Origin: CAYVTZ01 sp964454685
GTDB lineage: Bacteria > Bacillota > Clostridia > Christensenellales > Christensenellaceae
Length of the DNA stretch: 40,591 nucleotides
Assembly (NCBI GenBank): GCA_964454685.1
Contig: CAYVTZ010000027.1
Location: forward strand, 1-40,591
Direction of reading: 5' to 3'
The number at the start of each line of letters is the position of its first letter. Positions within the stretch are counted from its first letter, which is position 1. The translations under genes were made by a program, and so were the position numbers. The notes beneath the pieces were generated by a model. The model did not search any database, was not told the DNA's origin, and saw only the letters and a program-made list of their open reading frames with translations. Positions 8,308 through 15,587 of this stretch are shown here, in pieces.

Positions 8308-8336
8308 ATTGTATGGCAGGAACGCCGCGGGCGCAA
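8308..8336 (-). promoter_or_regulatory. Promoter of the cNMP-binding gene
   Basis: TTGCGC (8331-8336), a 17-bp spacer and TACAAT (8308-8313). Both hexamers are identical to those in front of the ABC-F leader. The 5' leader would be about 27 nt and includes AGGAGG. Confidence 0.6.
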
Positions 8337-8575
8337 TAAAAAAAGCGGCACACTTTGGTTTGATTGTCGCAAAAACGATTGCGCCGCCCTTCCGCTTCTT
8401 TTGGACGGATGCTCGACTTCTTCTGCCCATTCCCCCATGTTTCCCGCTCCCGTGCGCGTCTACTCCCCCTTCCCACTTCCCGCCGTCGCATACAGCGCCG
8501 CTATCGCACGTTAAAAAATGTAGTGAATCGTCAAATATTTGTTGCGAAACGCATCTTTGTCACAACCGCGCATGA

Positions 8576-8581
8576 TATAAT
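8576..8581 (+). promoter_or_regulatory. -10 element just upstream of the LytTR gene
   Basis: A perfect TATAAT ends seven bases before the ATG at 8589. Used as a -10 it would give a leaderless or nearly leaderless mRNA, which matches the absence of any Shine-Dalgarno. No good -35 is seen at 16-18 bp. The rest of 8341-8575 is pyrimidine-rich with no gene. Confidence 0.4.
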
Positions 8582-8588
8582 GATTGAT

Positions 8589-9293
8589 ATGAAAACAATC
8601 GCCATTTGTGATGATGAAGCTCTCCTCGTCCGTCAGCTTCATGACGAGATTAAAGAATATTGCGCGCAGCATGATATCGAGTGCCACATCTGCGCCTTTT
8701 CATCCGCGGAAGCCTTGCTTGCAGATGCAGGCTTGTTTGACTTGGTGCTCCTAGACATCCAAATGAGCGGTCTCAATGGCATGGAGGCCGCGCGCCACAT
8801 GCGAAAACGCGGCTCAGATTGCCCTATCGTGTTCATTTCCGGTCACCATCAGTATGTGTTTGACGCATTTGACGTCGGCGCAGTGCATTATCTGCTCAAG
8901 CCCATAGACACAGAAAAATTGTTCGCTGTCATGCAAGGGGTGTTTTCGAAGTCCGAGGCAGACGCGCTTCTGGTCAAGCAGGGAGCGAATTATCAAAAAA
9001 TCCCACTTGGACAGATCAGCTATATTGAAGTGATGAACCGAAAAATTTTGATCCACACACCGCGCAATGTCACAATTTTTTACGGCAGACTCAAGGAACT
9101 GCTGCCGCGGCTGGATCATCGCTTTTTTCAATGCCACCGCAGCTTTGTGGTAAACCTTGATATGGTGCACACATTGCACCATCAGGACGCAATCATGGAT
9201 CATCAAGAGCGCGTTCCCGTATCCCGCGATAAACACAAGGCGCTGTCTCTCGCACTGCTTCAACATTTTCGAAAGGATTGCTCCGATGGCTGA
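8589..9293 (+). CDS. LytTR-family response regulator (AgrA/LytR type)
   Basis: A 234-residue two-domain regulator. The receiver domain occupies residues 1-115, with acidic pocket D8-D9, phosphoacceptor D56 (LVLLDIQMSG) and conserved K104 (LLKPID). A LytTR DNA-binding domain follows (about 130-230: YIEVMNRKILIHT, FFQCHRSFVVNLDMV, VPVSRDKHK). The start at 8589 gives a normal receiver N-terminus (MKTIAICDDE), but there is no ribosome site; an ATG three codons earlier (8580) is equally possible. It overlaps the kinase gene by eight bases. LytTR regulators bind paired 9-bp direct repeats upstream of targets such as bacteriocin and virulence genes; targets here are unknown. Confidence 0.92.
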   Translation: MKTIAICDDEALLVRQLHDEIKEYCAQHDIECHICAFSSAEALLADAGLFDLVLLDIQMSGLNGMEAARHMRKRGSDCPIVFISGHHQYVFDAFDVGAVHYLLKPIDTEKLFAVMQGVFSKSEADALLVKQGANYQKIPLGQISYIEVMNRKILIHTPRNVTIFYGRLKELLPRLDHRFFQCHRSFVVNLDMVHTLHHQDAIMDHQERVPVSRDKHKALSLALLQHFRKDCSDG

Positions 9294-10560
9294 CGTTTCT
9301 TTATGGATTTTATTGCAGCTGTTGCCGGAGCTTGCCTCAACTGCAATCATTTTTCACTTTATGATGCAGCTTGCAGGAAAGCGGCATAGCGCAGGAAAGT
9401 ACTGGTTGGCATTGGCTTTTGCTACTGCTTGGGCGACATTCCTTTCCTTTCTTCCACTCCCCGGTTTCGCCGCACGATTGGCATACGTGCTGTTTTTCTT
9501 CTTGCTGGCATTGTATTGGATCAAAACAACGCGTTCAGTCGCCCTCAGCGCCGCATGGATGGCTGTAACATCTGTCTGCCTTTCCAACAACATCACCTTT
9601 GCAATACTCAGTATTGTACTGCCGTCCTTATCTCCCTCAACCTTGGCAATCGCAAGTTATGTCGCCACCATTGCAATGATATTGCTCAATGCATTCATCC
9701 TGCAGCTCAGTACGAAACTGTTCCCCACTCATAGCGAGCTGCCCAATCCACACCTGTTGTGGGTTCCACTTGCAACCATATTCGTGTTCACGTTACTGTT
9801 AGAATCCTTTTATCTGTCAAACACAGCATATATTGATACTGCCGGGCAGTTTTCTACGGGAGCGCAAGTGGCTGTGAACGGCTTCGAGGTTTTGGGCACA
9901 TTCGCGTTTGCCACAGCAGGCTATTTCGTCTCCCTCTTATCGTATTTCAGATTCGTCGAATATCGCAGCAAAGAGCACCAGCGCATTCAGCTTGCACAAC
10001 AATTAGAATTGCAAAAAGCTGCTCTGGTGGGTATGCAGCAAAGCTATGATACCGCCAACGCAATCAAGCATGACCTCGCCAACCATTACGGCATTCTATC
10101 CAAACTCATTCAAAATGGAAATTTACCGGATGCTCTGCAATATTTAGACCAACTCGGTGCTTCCTTCAACCAAGAACATCTCACCGTGCAAACGGGGGAC
10201 ACCCCCATTGATGTGCTGCTTTCCGAAAAAGGCAGGCAGGCGCAGCAACAAAATACACAATTCGTTTGTGATGTGCATGCGATTGGGGCTGGCACAATGA
10301 CTTACGATGTCTGCATCCTATTGTCAAATGCGTTGGACAACGCGCTGCGCGCTGCACCACATGGCAAAATAGAGCTTTGCATGTCTCGCAAAAAAGACTT
10401 TATCGTCATCACGATGTCCAATACGAAAAGTGCAAATCCCAAACCGGGCAGCGGAATCGGCCTTAAAAACATCGAGGCCGTGGTGCGCAAATATCATGGA
10501 GATTTTGAAATTGCACAAAGCGCAGACCACTTCGAGATCAGCGTCTTGCTGCATGTTTGA
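9286..10560 (+). CDS. GHKL sensor histidine kinase (AgrC/NatK type)
   Basis: A 424-residue membrane kinase. The N-terminal 225 residues hold about six hydrophobic segments. They are followed by a linker coiled coil and a kinase core. The H-box is IKHDLANHYG with H262 as phosphorylation site, the N-box is LLSNALDNALRA near 345, and the G-box is GSGIGLKNIE near 385. The proline-free DxxNHY-like H-box and missing D-box are typical of the AgrC-type HPK10 group, which often senses peptides. GAAAGGA lies eight bases before the ATG at 9286. The gene overlaps its regulator. No AgrB/AgrD-like peptide gene is nearby, so the signal is unknown. Confidence 0.9.
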   Translation: MADVSLWILLQLLPELASTAIIFHFMMQLAGKRHSAGKYWLALAFATAWATFLSFLPLPGFAARLAYVLFFFLLALYWIKTTRSVALSAAWMAVTSVCLSNNITFAILSIVLPSLSPSTLAIASYVATIAMILLNAFILQLSTKLFPTHSELPNPHLLWVPLATIFVFTLLLESFYLSNTAYIDTAGQFSTGAQVAVNGFEVLGTFAFATAGYFVSLLSYFRFVEYRSKEHQRIQLAQQLELQKAALVGMQQSYDTANAIKHDLANHYGILSKLIQNGNLPDALQYLDQLGASFNQEHLTVQTGDTPIDVLLSEKGRQAQQQNTQFVCDVHAIGAGTMTYDVCILLSNALDNALRAAPHGKIELCMSRKKDFIVITMSNTKSANPKPGSGIGLKNIEAVVRKYHGDFEIAQSADHFEISVLLHV

Positions 10561-10565
10561 TGCAC

Positions 10566-10602
10566 TAAAAAAAGCGGGGAACCGTCACACACAGTTCCCC
10601 GC
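10566..10602. terminator. Bidirectional terminator between host kinase and phage lysis genes
   Basis: A perfect 9-bp stem GCGGGGAAC/GTTCCCCGC (10574-10582, 10594-10602) has a 7-bp A-run on its left flank. On the minus strand this becomes a U-run, so it is strongest as the end of the phage operon. It lies six bases after the kinase stop region and eight before the phage stop, and marks the element boundary. Confidence 0.85.
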
Positions 10603-10609
10603 TCTCCCA

Positions 10610-10936
10610 CTACCGCAACGGCAGTTTTTTAAAATCCTCGACGCACTTCGTCACCGCTCCATTTCCACCCAAATTGTGGTATGCCTGATACATCGCTTCC
10701 ACCGATTGCAGATTATGCAGGTGCACAAATCCACGTTCCGCACACCGGTCGCAAATTTCTACGATGCGATCGTGCAGCATGGCGCGTACCCCGTCCTTGA
10801 TGGCGTCATCCTCGCACCGCGCTTTTTTCGCTTGTCTTACCAGCACCCCACACACAAAGCCCAGCACACCCACACCAACCGCAAAGAGTACACTCACAAT
10901 CTGCTCTACAATGAGGTTGTTAATCAATTCCCCCAT
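10610..10936 (-). CDS. Small phage membrane protein, holin-like
   Basis: A 108-residue protein with one strong transmembrane segment (about residues 10-33, VSVLFAVGVGVLGFVCGVLV) followed by a basic and then a mixed helical cytoplasmic part. It starts four bases after the upstream holin stop, with GGAGGAG overlapping that gene's end, and is the last gene of the late operon. Position after amidase and holin suggests an antiholin or second holin. The assignment is by context and topology rather than recognised homology. Confidence 0.6.
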   Translation of the reverse strand: MGELINNLIVEQIVSVLFAVGVGVLGFVCGVLVRQAKKARCEDDAIKDGVRAMLHDRIVEICDRCAERGFVHLHNLQSVEAMYQAYHNLGGNGAVTKCVEDFKKLPLR

Positions 10937-10940
10937 GCGC

Positions 10941-11222
10941 TCACTCCTCCGGCTGCCGGTACGTCATGGCGCGGGCACTGTCTTTGACGCCTTTGGTTGT
11001 CGGGTCAGCCAGCACACCAATAAACGACAGCACCGCCATCGCCACCGTACCCACCAAAAATGGATTGGTCACAAATTGCGATAAAACATCTCCGATGCTC
11101 TGCCATGATGTCATGTCCGCATAACTCAAGCCATAATATGCCAGCATAGGCGATGCGATCACGCCCATCAGCCCGATCCAAAACGTTGGATTTTTTACTC
11201 TTACCTTCCAGTTAATATTCAT
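10941..11222 (-). CDS. Phage holin (phi-LC3 type)
   Basis: A 93-residue protein starting MNINWKVRVKNPTFWIGLMG, with two hydrophobic segments (about residues 10-28 and 52-72) and a charged C-terminus. The N-terminal INWKVRxKNPxFW pattern is typical of phi-LC3/Phage_holin_1 holins, which form membrane lesions that release the endolysin. The start at 11222 is chosen because GAAGGAGGG lies seven bases upstream. It follows the amidase after 14 bases. A degenerate copy of its 5' end survives at 14692-14744. Confidence 0.88.
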   Translation of the reverse strand: MNINWKVRVKNPTFWIGLMGVIASPMLAYYGLSYADMTSWQSIGDVLSQFVTNPFLVGTVAMAVLSFIGVLADPTTKGVKDSARAMTYRQPEE

Positions 11223-11236
11223 CCGTCTGCCCTCCT

Positions 11237-11956
11237 TCACGCACTAATATACTTCTTCCAAACATAAACCGTTTTTCCATCCTTGCCGCCGATCTTCACC
11301 CGCGCCCAGTCCTCCTCCGGCACAAGACGATCCAAATAAACAAGATCGCCGCGCCGCAGCTGCCCCAGCACCTTGCCGCCCGCACTCTCACGGTAGTTGA
11401 GCACCCCCACGGCAACGCGCCAGTTGTACGGATCGCCGTCCTCGTTGGTCGGGCTGTCCGGCTCCGGCTCTAACGTATTCTTGCCGCCGTTGCGAATATA
11501 CTCCTTCACCTCTGCCAGCGGGAAGAATTTCCCCGGACAATCCGTGTTCCCCACCTCGCCGTGCCCAACGATCTGCGCAACACTCTCAAAGCCATAATAC
11601 CGCACCACATCCATAACCACGCGCTTGAGCGACTCCAGTTGCGCCGCGCCCATGCGCTCACGTGTAAAGTCACCGTTGCACACAATGCCCACCGATCGCA
11701 CATTGATGCCCAGCTTTGCAAGTGTGTGCCCGCCTTCCATTTCAAGACCACGCCCCCAGTAGACCGTGCCATCCTTGTCCACATAGATGTTGTAGTCAAT
11801 CCCCTTGTGTCCACGCCCAAGGTGCAACTGATGCACCGCAGTAACGCTCATGTTCCCCTGCACATGGTGCAGTACAATCAGATTCGTCTTTTTGCGCCGC
11901 GTCAGCGCCCGCGCAAATCCCAATCCTGCATCCTTCACATAATCAAATCGTTTCAT
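11237..11956 (-). CDS. N-acetylmuramoyl-L-alanine amidase (endolysin) with SH3 domain
   Basis: A 239-residue endolysin that cuts the bond between MurNAc and the stem peptide. Residues 20-150 form an Amidase_2 (T7 lysozyme/PGRP) fold. Zinc ligands are predicted at H30/H31 (LHHV), H132 (GHGE) and C140 (TDCPGKFFP), with catalytic Y58 nearby. After a Pro/Glu-rich linker (about 160-175) comes an SH3b-like wall-binding domain (about 180-238, LNYRESAGGKVLGQLRRGD). No signal peptide, so export depends on the holin. It lies between the last fibre gene and the holin. The same enzyme type serves both phages and tailocins. Confidence 0.93.
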   Translation of the reverse strand: MKRFDYVKDAGLGFARALTRRKKTNLIVLHHVQGNMSVTAVHQLHLGRGHKGIDYNIYVDKDGTVYWGRGLEMEGGHTLAKLGINVRSVGIVCNGDFTRERMGAAQLESLKRVVMDVVRYYGFESVAQIVGHGEVGNTDCPGKFFPLAEVKEYIRNGGKNTLEPEPDSPTNEDGDPYNWRVAVGVLNYRESAGGKVLGQLRRGDLVYLDRLVPEEDWARVKIGGKDGKTVYVWKKYISA

Positions 11957-11995
11957 TTCTTTTCCTCCATCTTTTTAAAACAATGCTCGCGAGTC

Positions 11996-12814
11996 TTATA
12001 TACTCACATCAAACACGATAAATTCATTTGGATTGGTCCCAGTTCCTTGCACTGTATACAGAAATTTCACTTCTCCGTTGGATAAAATATCGAACCTTAT
12101 GCCTGCCCCCAGCGTATTCGTTACCATTCTCATCGCCCCTTCTGTCGGTCTAAATCCGATAGGCAGCACAAATGCTGTGTCAAATTGATTCATCGCAGTA
12201 TTTTTTCCGATACACCCACAAATCGTGAGTTGAGATCCATTACGATACACCTTCATTTTTTCAAGATTCGGATAGTTTGCCCATCCGCTGCCAAAATCTG
12301 TAATGTAAGCCATGTTCTGCGTAAGTGCATTCCATTGTGTCCATACACCCGCCCAATCGCCATTCCTATGCCAGATTTCATTACGATGTGCAAAAGTCAA
12401 AATTTGTGTTTTGTCACCGCCATTCACACCGCATTGCTGCAACATAACAACATCCAATACTCCGTCAAATGGATATCCTTGTGACATCAGGCATGCAAAC
12501 ACCCCGGCGTAATATCCCGTCTGGCTAAGCGAGTTTATATTTGTGGATGCGTTCAGCCCCAAAGCTGCCGCCACCGCCCCCACCTGTGCTGCCGTTACTT
12601 CATGAGGATTACTTTTATTCGCAATGTGCGACTGAATGTTAGAGTTTTTTTCTTCATATATGTCGCTATGCACATGTCCCGCCGACGCCTTCCCCTCCAG
12701 CATCTCTTCCAGTTTATCTACATTCTGGTTGAATGCGGCATCTGCCGCGTTCAATTCTTTTTTCAGAAAGTCGCCTTTTTCAATCGATTTTAACCTGTTT
12801 TCTAAAATGTCCAT
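11996..12814 (-). CDS. Tail-fibre protein, paralogue 6 (distal)
   Basis: A 272-residue fibre. Residues 1-48 are the shared attachment module (starting MDILENRLKSIEKGD, with NQNVDKLEEML). A GHVHSDIYEEKN and NIQSHIANKSNPHEVT repeat follows, as in the 472-residue fibre. The C-terminal 170 residues are a unique domain with the GYY..WHRNGDWAGVWTQW pattern of phage fibre and collar domains. It ends in the short beta segments FDILSNGEVKFLYTVQGTGTN, resembling the ends of the other short fibre. The putative receptor-binding half is not shared with its neighbours. It is the last fibre before the lysis genes. Confidence 0.82.
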   Translation of the reverse strand: MDILENRLKSIEKGDFLKKELNAADAAFNQNVDKLEEMLEGKASAGHVHSDIYEEKNSNIQSHIANKSNPHEVTAAQVGAVAAALGLNASTNINSLSQTGYYAGVFACLMSQGYPFDGVLDVVMLQQCGVNGGDKTQILTFAHRNEIWHRNGDWAGVWTQWNALTQNMAYITDFGSGWANYPNLEKMKVYRNGSQLTICGCIGKNTAMNQFDTAFVLPIGFRPTEGAMRMVTNTLGAGIRFDILSNGEVKFLYTVQGTGTNPNEFIVFDVSI

Positions 12815-12930
12815 TTATATACCCTCCATTCATGCCTTATTTCATCCACATTTTGCACCCACATAAGATTCTTCGCAGGCGCGCTCGGCATTCCCGCCTC
12901 ATGTATGGTTGCGCCATTGTCACCCTTCAT
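12802..12930 (-). CDS. Possible 42-residue protein overlapping the fibre start
   Basis: An ATG-initiated frame of 42 codons has a protein-like composition (SAPAKNLMWVQNVDEIRHEW) and overlaps the start of the last fibre gene by 13 bases, with TAG as stop. The ribosome site is weak (TAAGAAG). It could be a small fibre-associated protein or the tail of a lost gene. No homology is recognised. The remaining 12931-13035 shows nothing. Confidence 0.35.
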   Translation of the reverse strand: MKGDNGATIHEAGMPSAPAKNLMWVQNVDEIRHEWRVYKWTF

Positions 12931-13035
12931 CTTCTTACCGCTCTTACGCTACATACCTTTTTGTACAAATACTCGTTTGATTCCGCATATTTTAATTTTC
13001 CGCTGAATCATTTTTGATTCCTACATTCCCGCGTC

Positions 13036-14484
13036 TTACAGGCTCAATTTCCATATCCTAGTTACATACCCCAAACCTGTTCCGCCTTGCAGCGGGCTTC
13101 CAATATTACCATCTGTCGCAAATTCCGGAAAATATAACGCAAAAGATGTAAGCGTTGCATTAACTCCAATAAGCAACGCGCCTCGTTTCCACGCGCTGCT
13201 GCCACTGGCGGGTGCAAACTGAATGATACAATCACCCACATAACCACTGTTTCCATTTGTCGCTGCATCAATCGATAATATTCCATAACTCCAGCTATTC
13301 GATTCCACACGTGCTTGAGTTTGGTAATATGTTGTTTTGTTACGATATTCAACCAGCAGTCTATCCCCATAAGAAAGTGATCCTTTGTTAAAACTGCGCC
13401 ACCTCCCGTTATCGCCTTGCACATCAATGGGTTTCGCATAATCTGCCAAATCCTCAAATACCAGTGTCGTAGCCATTCCACCCACATCCGCCGCCGTGAG
13501 CGCGTCACTCCCGCCAGTTTTGTGCGTCTCTTTGTGTAAAGAAGGATTCGCTCTAATTTGTTTCCAACCATGCCAAGTGCCATAATTGTATATATTTGTC
13601 CAAGCCGACCCAGCTACCTCATACCACAGTGTATACAGGATATGCTTCCCTGCACCACTGGCTTGAATGTACACAACATCTACATTGGAATCCTGTGGAT
13701 AGCCATACGCCATAGATATGCTTCCTGTTGGATTTGTAGCATACAGTTGGTTAGGCACAAGCGGTGAGGTCAGAATATTGCGCGTCAATGGTATCCGTAC
13801 CGCAGCATCAGCCACCGCCCCCACATCCGCCGCCGTGAGTGCATCGCTTCCACCCGCCTTGTGCGTTGCTTTATGTGCGGTTGGAGGCATCGTAGCCGGA
13901 AAATCCGTCACATCCGCCTTCACATGCTTATGCCCCTCTGCCGCTTTCCCATCCAGCATACCCTGCAACTCATCTACATTGTCTATGATATGATTATGGC
14001 TGTCATCCACCACGCTCACATTCCCCGCCGCATCCACACTGATGTCCGTGCCGGATTTCACGCCGCCTAATGCAGCGCCGGCAACCGGCAGCGTATACTT
14101 ATTGGCTCCCGCATCCATTCCTGCCAGCTTTACTTTCTCCGCGCTGGTGTAGTCTTCCGTCGAAAGTTGCTTACCCGATACTTTATCTACCTTGTTCGTG
14201 ACTGTGCTCCACGTATTGCGATCTTCATTTGTCAAGTGTCGCGTCGTATCCACGCTGTGCGCATTCACACTTTCTTGTACCGCATTGGTCTTTTTGTCCG
14301 ACTCGCTTTTGGTATACGCTCCCACGTCCTGCGCGCTATGCACATGCTCCGCCGCCGCCTTCCCATCCAGCATCTCTTCCAGTTTATCCACATTCTGGTT
14401 GAATACGGCATCTGCCGCGTTCAATTCTTTTTTCAAAAAGTCGCCTTTTTCAATCGATTTTAACCTGTTTTCTAAAATGTCCAT
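13036..14484 (-). CDS. Tail-fibre protein, paralogue 5
   Basis: A 482-residue modular fibre starting at ATG 14484 (MDILENRLKSIEKGD); AAGGAGAG lies upstream. Order: attachment module (1-48); GAYTKSESDKKTNAVQESV and LSTEDYTSAEKVKLAG spacer (about 52-130), a pattern common in fibre shafts; TLPVAGAALGGVKSGTDISV module (135-160); HxH-containing AEGHKHVKADVTDFP (about 190-205); two copies of HK.THK.GGSDALTAADVG; then two unique C-terminal domains. The first unique domain (LYATNPTGSISMAYGYPQ, WTNIYNYGTWHGW) resembles the C-terminal half of the 255-residue neighbour. The shaft repeats those of the 605-residue fibre at high identity. It probably forms a trimeric fibre. Confidence 0.85.
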   Translation of the reverse strand: MDILENRLKSIEKGDFLKKELNAADAVFNQNVDKLEEMLDGKAAAEHVHSAQDVGAYTKSESDKKTNAVQESVNAHSVDTTRHLTNEDRNTWSTVTNKVDKVSGKQLSTEDYTSAEKVKLAGMDAGANKYTLPVAGAALGGVKSGTDISVDAAGNVSVVDDSHNHIIDNVDELQGMLDGKAAEGHKHVKADVTDFPATMPPTAHKATHKAGGSDALTAADVGAVADAAVRIPLTRNILTSPLVPNQLYATNPTGSISMAYGYPQDSNVDVVYIQASGAGKHILYTLWYEVAGSAWTNIYNYGTWHGWKQIRANPSLHKETHKTGGSDALTAADVGGMATTLVFEDLADYAKPIDVQGDNGRWRSFNKGSLSYGDRLLVEYRNKTTYYQTQARVESNSWSYGILSIDAATNGNSGYVGDCIIQFAPASGSSAWKRGALLIGVNATLTSFALYFPEFATDGNIGSPLQGGTGLGYVTRIWKLSL

Positions 14485-14516
14485 TTTATGCACTCTCCTT
14501 GCTTTCAGATCACAGC

Positions 14517-14546
14517 GAAGCGGGAAAGGGTAATCTTGCCCGCTTC
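14517..14546 (-). other. Hairpin upstream of fibre paralogue 5
   Basis: A perfect 8-bp stem GAAGCGGG/CCCGCTTC with a 14-nt loop and no U-run on the minus strand. It may limit transcription or stabilise mRNA. A similar-placed hairpin precedes the next fibre upstream. Confidence 0.4.
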
Positions 14547-14691
14547 CTGATCAGTTTACTTGCTTTTGCCACAGCCATCACACGCTATCTTGTTGCGAAA
14601 CTTGCGCAATCACGCCTTCAAGCTGCTCTCTTCCACTTAGAAAAAGTGATGTTATATTCACATAATTCAAACTACAACATGTCAGTCAGAG

Positions 14692-14744
14692 CGATGTAGC
14701 CTCACCCAACAGCCCGATTCCAAACATGTTTTTTTACTTTCACC
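14692..14744 (-). pseudogene. Fossil of a holin gene 5' end between two fibres
   Basis: The sequence right after the stop of the 255-residue fibre matches the start of the intact holin gene (11165-11210) with a few mismatches and a one-base shift. It reads WKVKVKKHVWNR in one frame, then GIGLLGEATS in the next, against WKVRVKNP.FWIGLMGVIAS in the holin. It shows that a lysis cassette once followed this fibre. The rest of 14547-14691 shows no gene. Confidence 0.6.
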
Positions 14745-15512
14745 TTATCTATAAGGTAAATACCAGGTGGCATTGATCCCCACGAAATCATAATTTCCTG
14801 TGCCCGCAACAACTCCAATAAACTGAACAGTACCCTCGTATCTTATATCGAATCGAAACACTCCCGTGTTCATGACGCCCACACTCATGGTCACTCCGTT
14901 TACCGGAGGCAGATATTCTTGCGGTATGGTTGCAATTATGCTTCCATTCGTTGGATTTATCATGCATTTTAGTACCCCGGATAATGTAGCAGTTCTACCG
15001 ATTCTTGTAACTCTGAGCATATCAAACCCGCAACCTACATTGGACCAGCCGGGTCCCATTGCAATATTAGAGGTGGACATTGAGTTCACGTCCCACCCGC
15101 GCCACACACCATTGTTACAAATATTTGTCCAATGCGTACCTTGTACAAGGTACCAAGCTTCATAGATCAGATGCGTTTCAGTACCACTTGCACGAATGAT
15201 CACCGTATCACTACTGGAATTTACAGGATATCCGTACTGTCTGCTGATCACTCCGCCTACCGTAGTTTTGTACAGCTTGTTCGGTTTCAGTCGATTTACT
15301 CCAATATTTTGTGTCGGTAAAATCGGAATACACGCATCCGCGATCGCTCCCACATCCTGCGCGCTATGCACATGCTCACTCGCCGCTTTCCCATCCAGCA
15401 TCTCTTCCAGTTTATCCACATTCTGGTTGAATGCGGCATCTGCCGCGTTCAATTCTTTTTTCAGAAAGTCGCCTTTTTCAATCGATTTTAACCTGTTTTC
15501 TAGAATGTCCAT
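14745..15512 (-). CDS. Tail-fibre protein, paralogue 4 (short)
   Basis: A 255-residue fibre starting at ATG 15512, eight bases after AAGGAGAG. Residues 1-55 are the shared module MDILENRLKSIEKGD...HVHSAQDVGA. It then passes straight to a receptor-type domain (LKPNKLYKTTVGGVISRQYGYP, YLVQGTHWTNICNNGVWRGW) related to one in paralogue 5. The C-terminal beta-rich end (FRFDIRYEGTVQFIGVVAGTGNYD) is similar in pattern to paralogue 6. The whole central shaft found in paralogues 3 and 5 is missing, so it is effectively a short isoform. A relic holin lies immediately downstream. Confidence 0.83.
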   Translation of the reverse strand: MDILENRLKSIEKGDFLKKELNAADAAFNQNVDKLEEMLDGKAASEHVHSAQDVGAIADACIPILPTQNIGVNRLKPNKLYKTTVGGVISRQYGYPVNSSSDTVIIRASGTETHLIYEAWYLVQGTHWTNICNNGVWRGWDVNSMSTSNIAMGPGWSNVGCGFDMLRVTRIGRTATLSGVLKCMINPTNGSIIATIPQEYLPPVNGVTMSVGVMNTGVFRFDIRYEGTVQFIGVVAGTGNYDFVGINATWYLPYR

Positions 15513-15545
15513 TTTATGCACTCTCCTTGCCCTCGCAATCAAAAT

Positions 15546-15573
15546 AAGGCAGGAAGTATTACCTACCTGCCTT
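15546..15573 (-). terminator. Hairpin terminator between fibres 3 and 4
   Basis: A perfect 8-bp stem AAGGCAGG/CCTGCCTT with a 12-nt loop, followed on the minus strand by ATTTTG. It is a weak intrinsic terminator 15 nt after the stop of the 605-residue fibre, and may grade expression of the downstream fibres. Confidence 0.5.
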
Positions 15574-15587
15574 GCCTCTTTAGCCTT

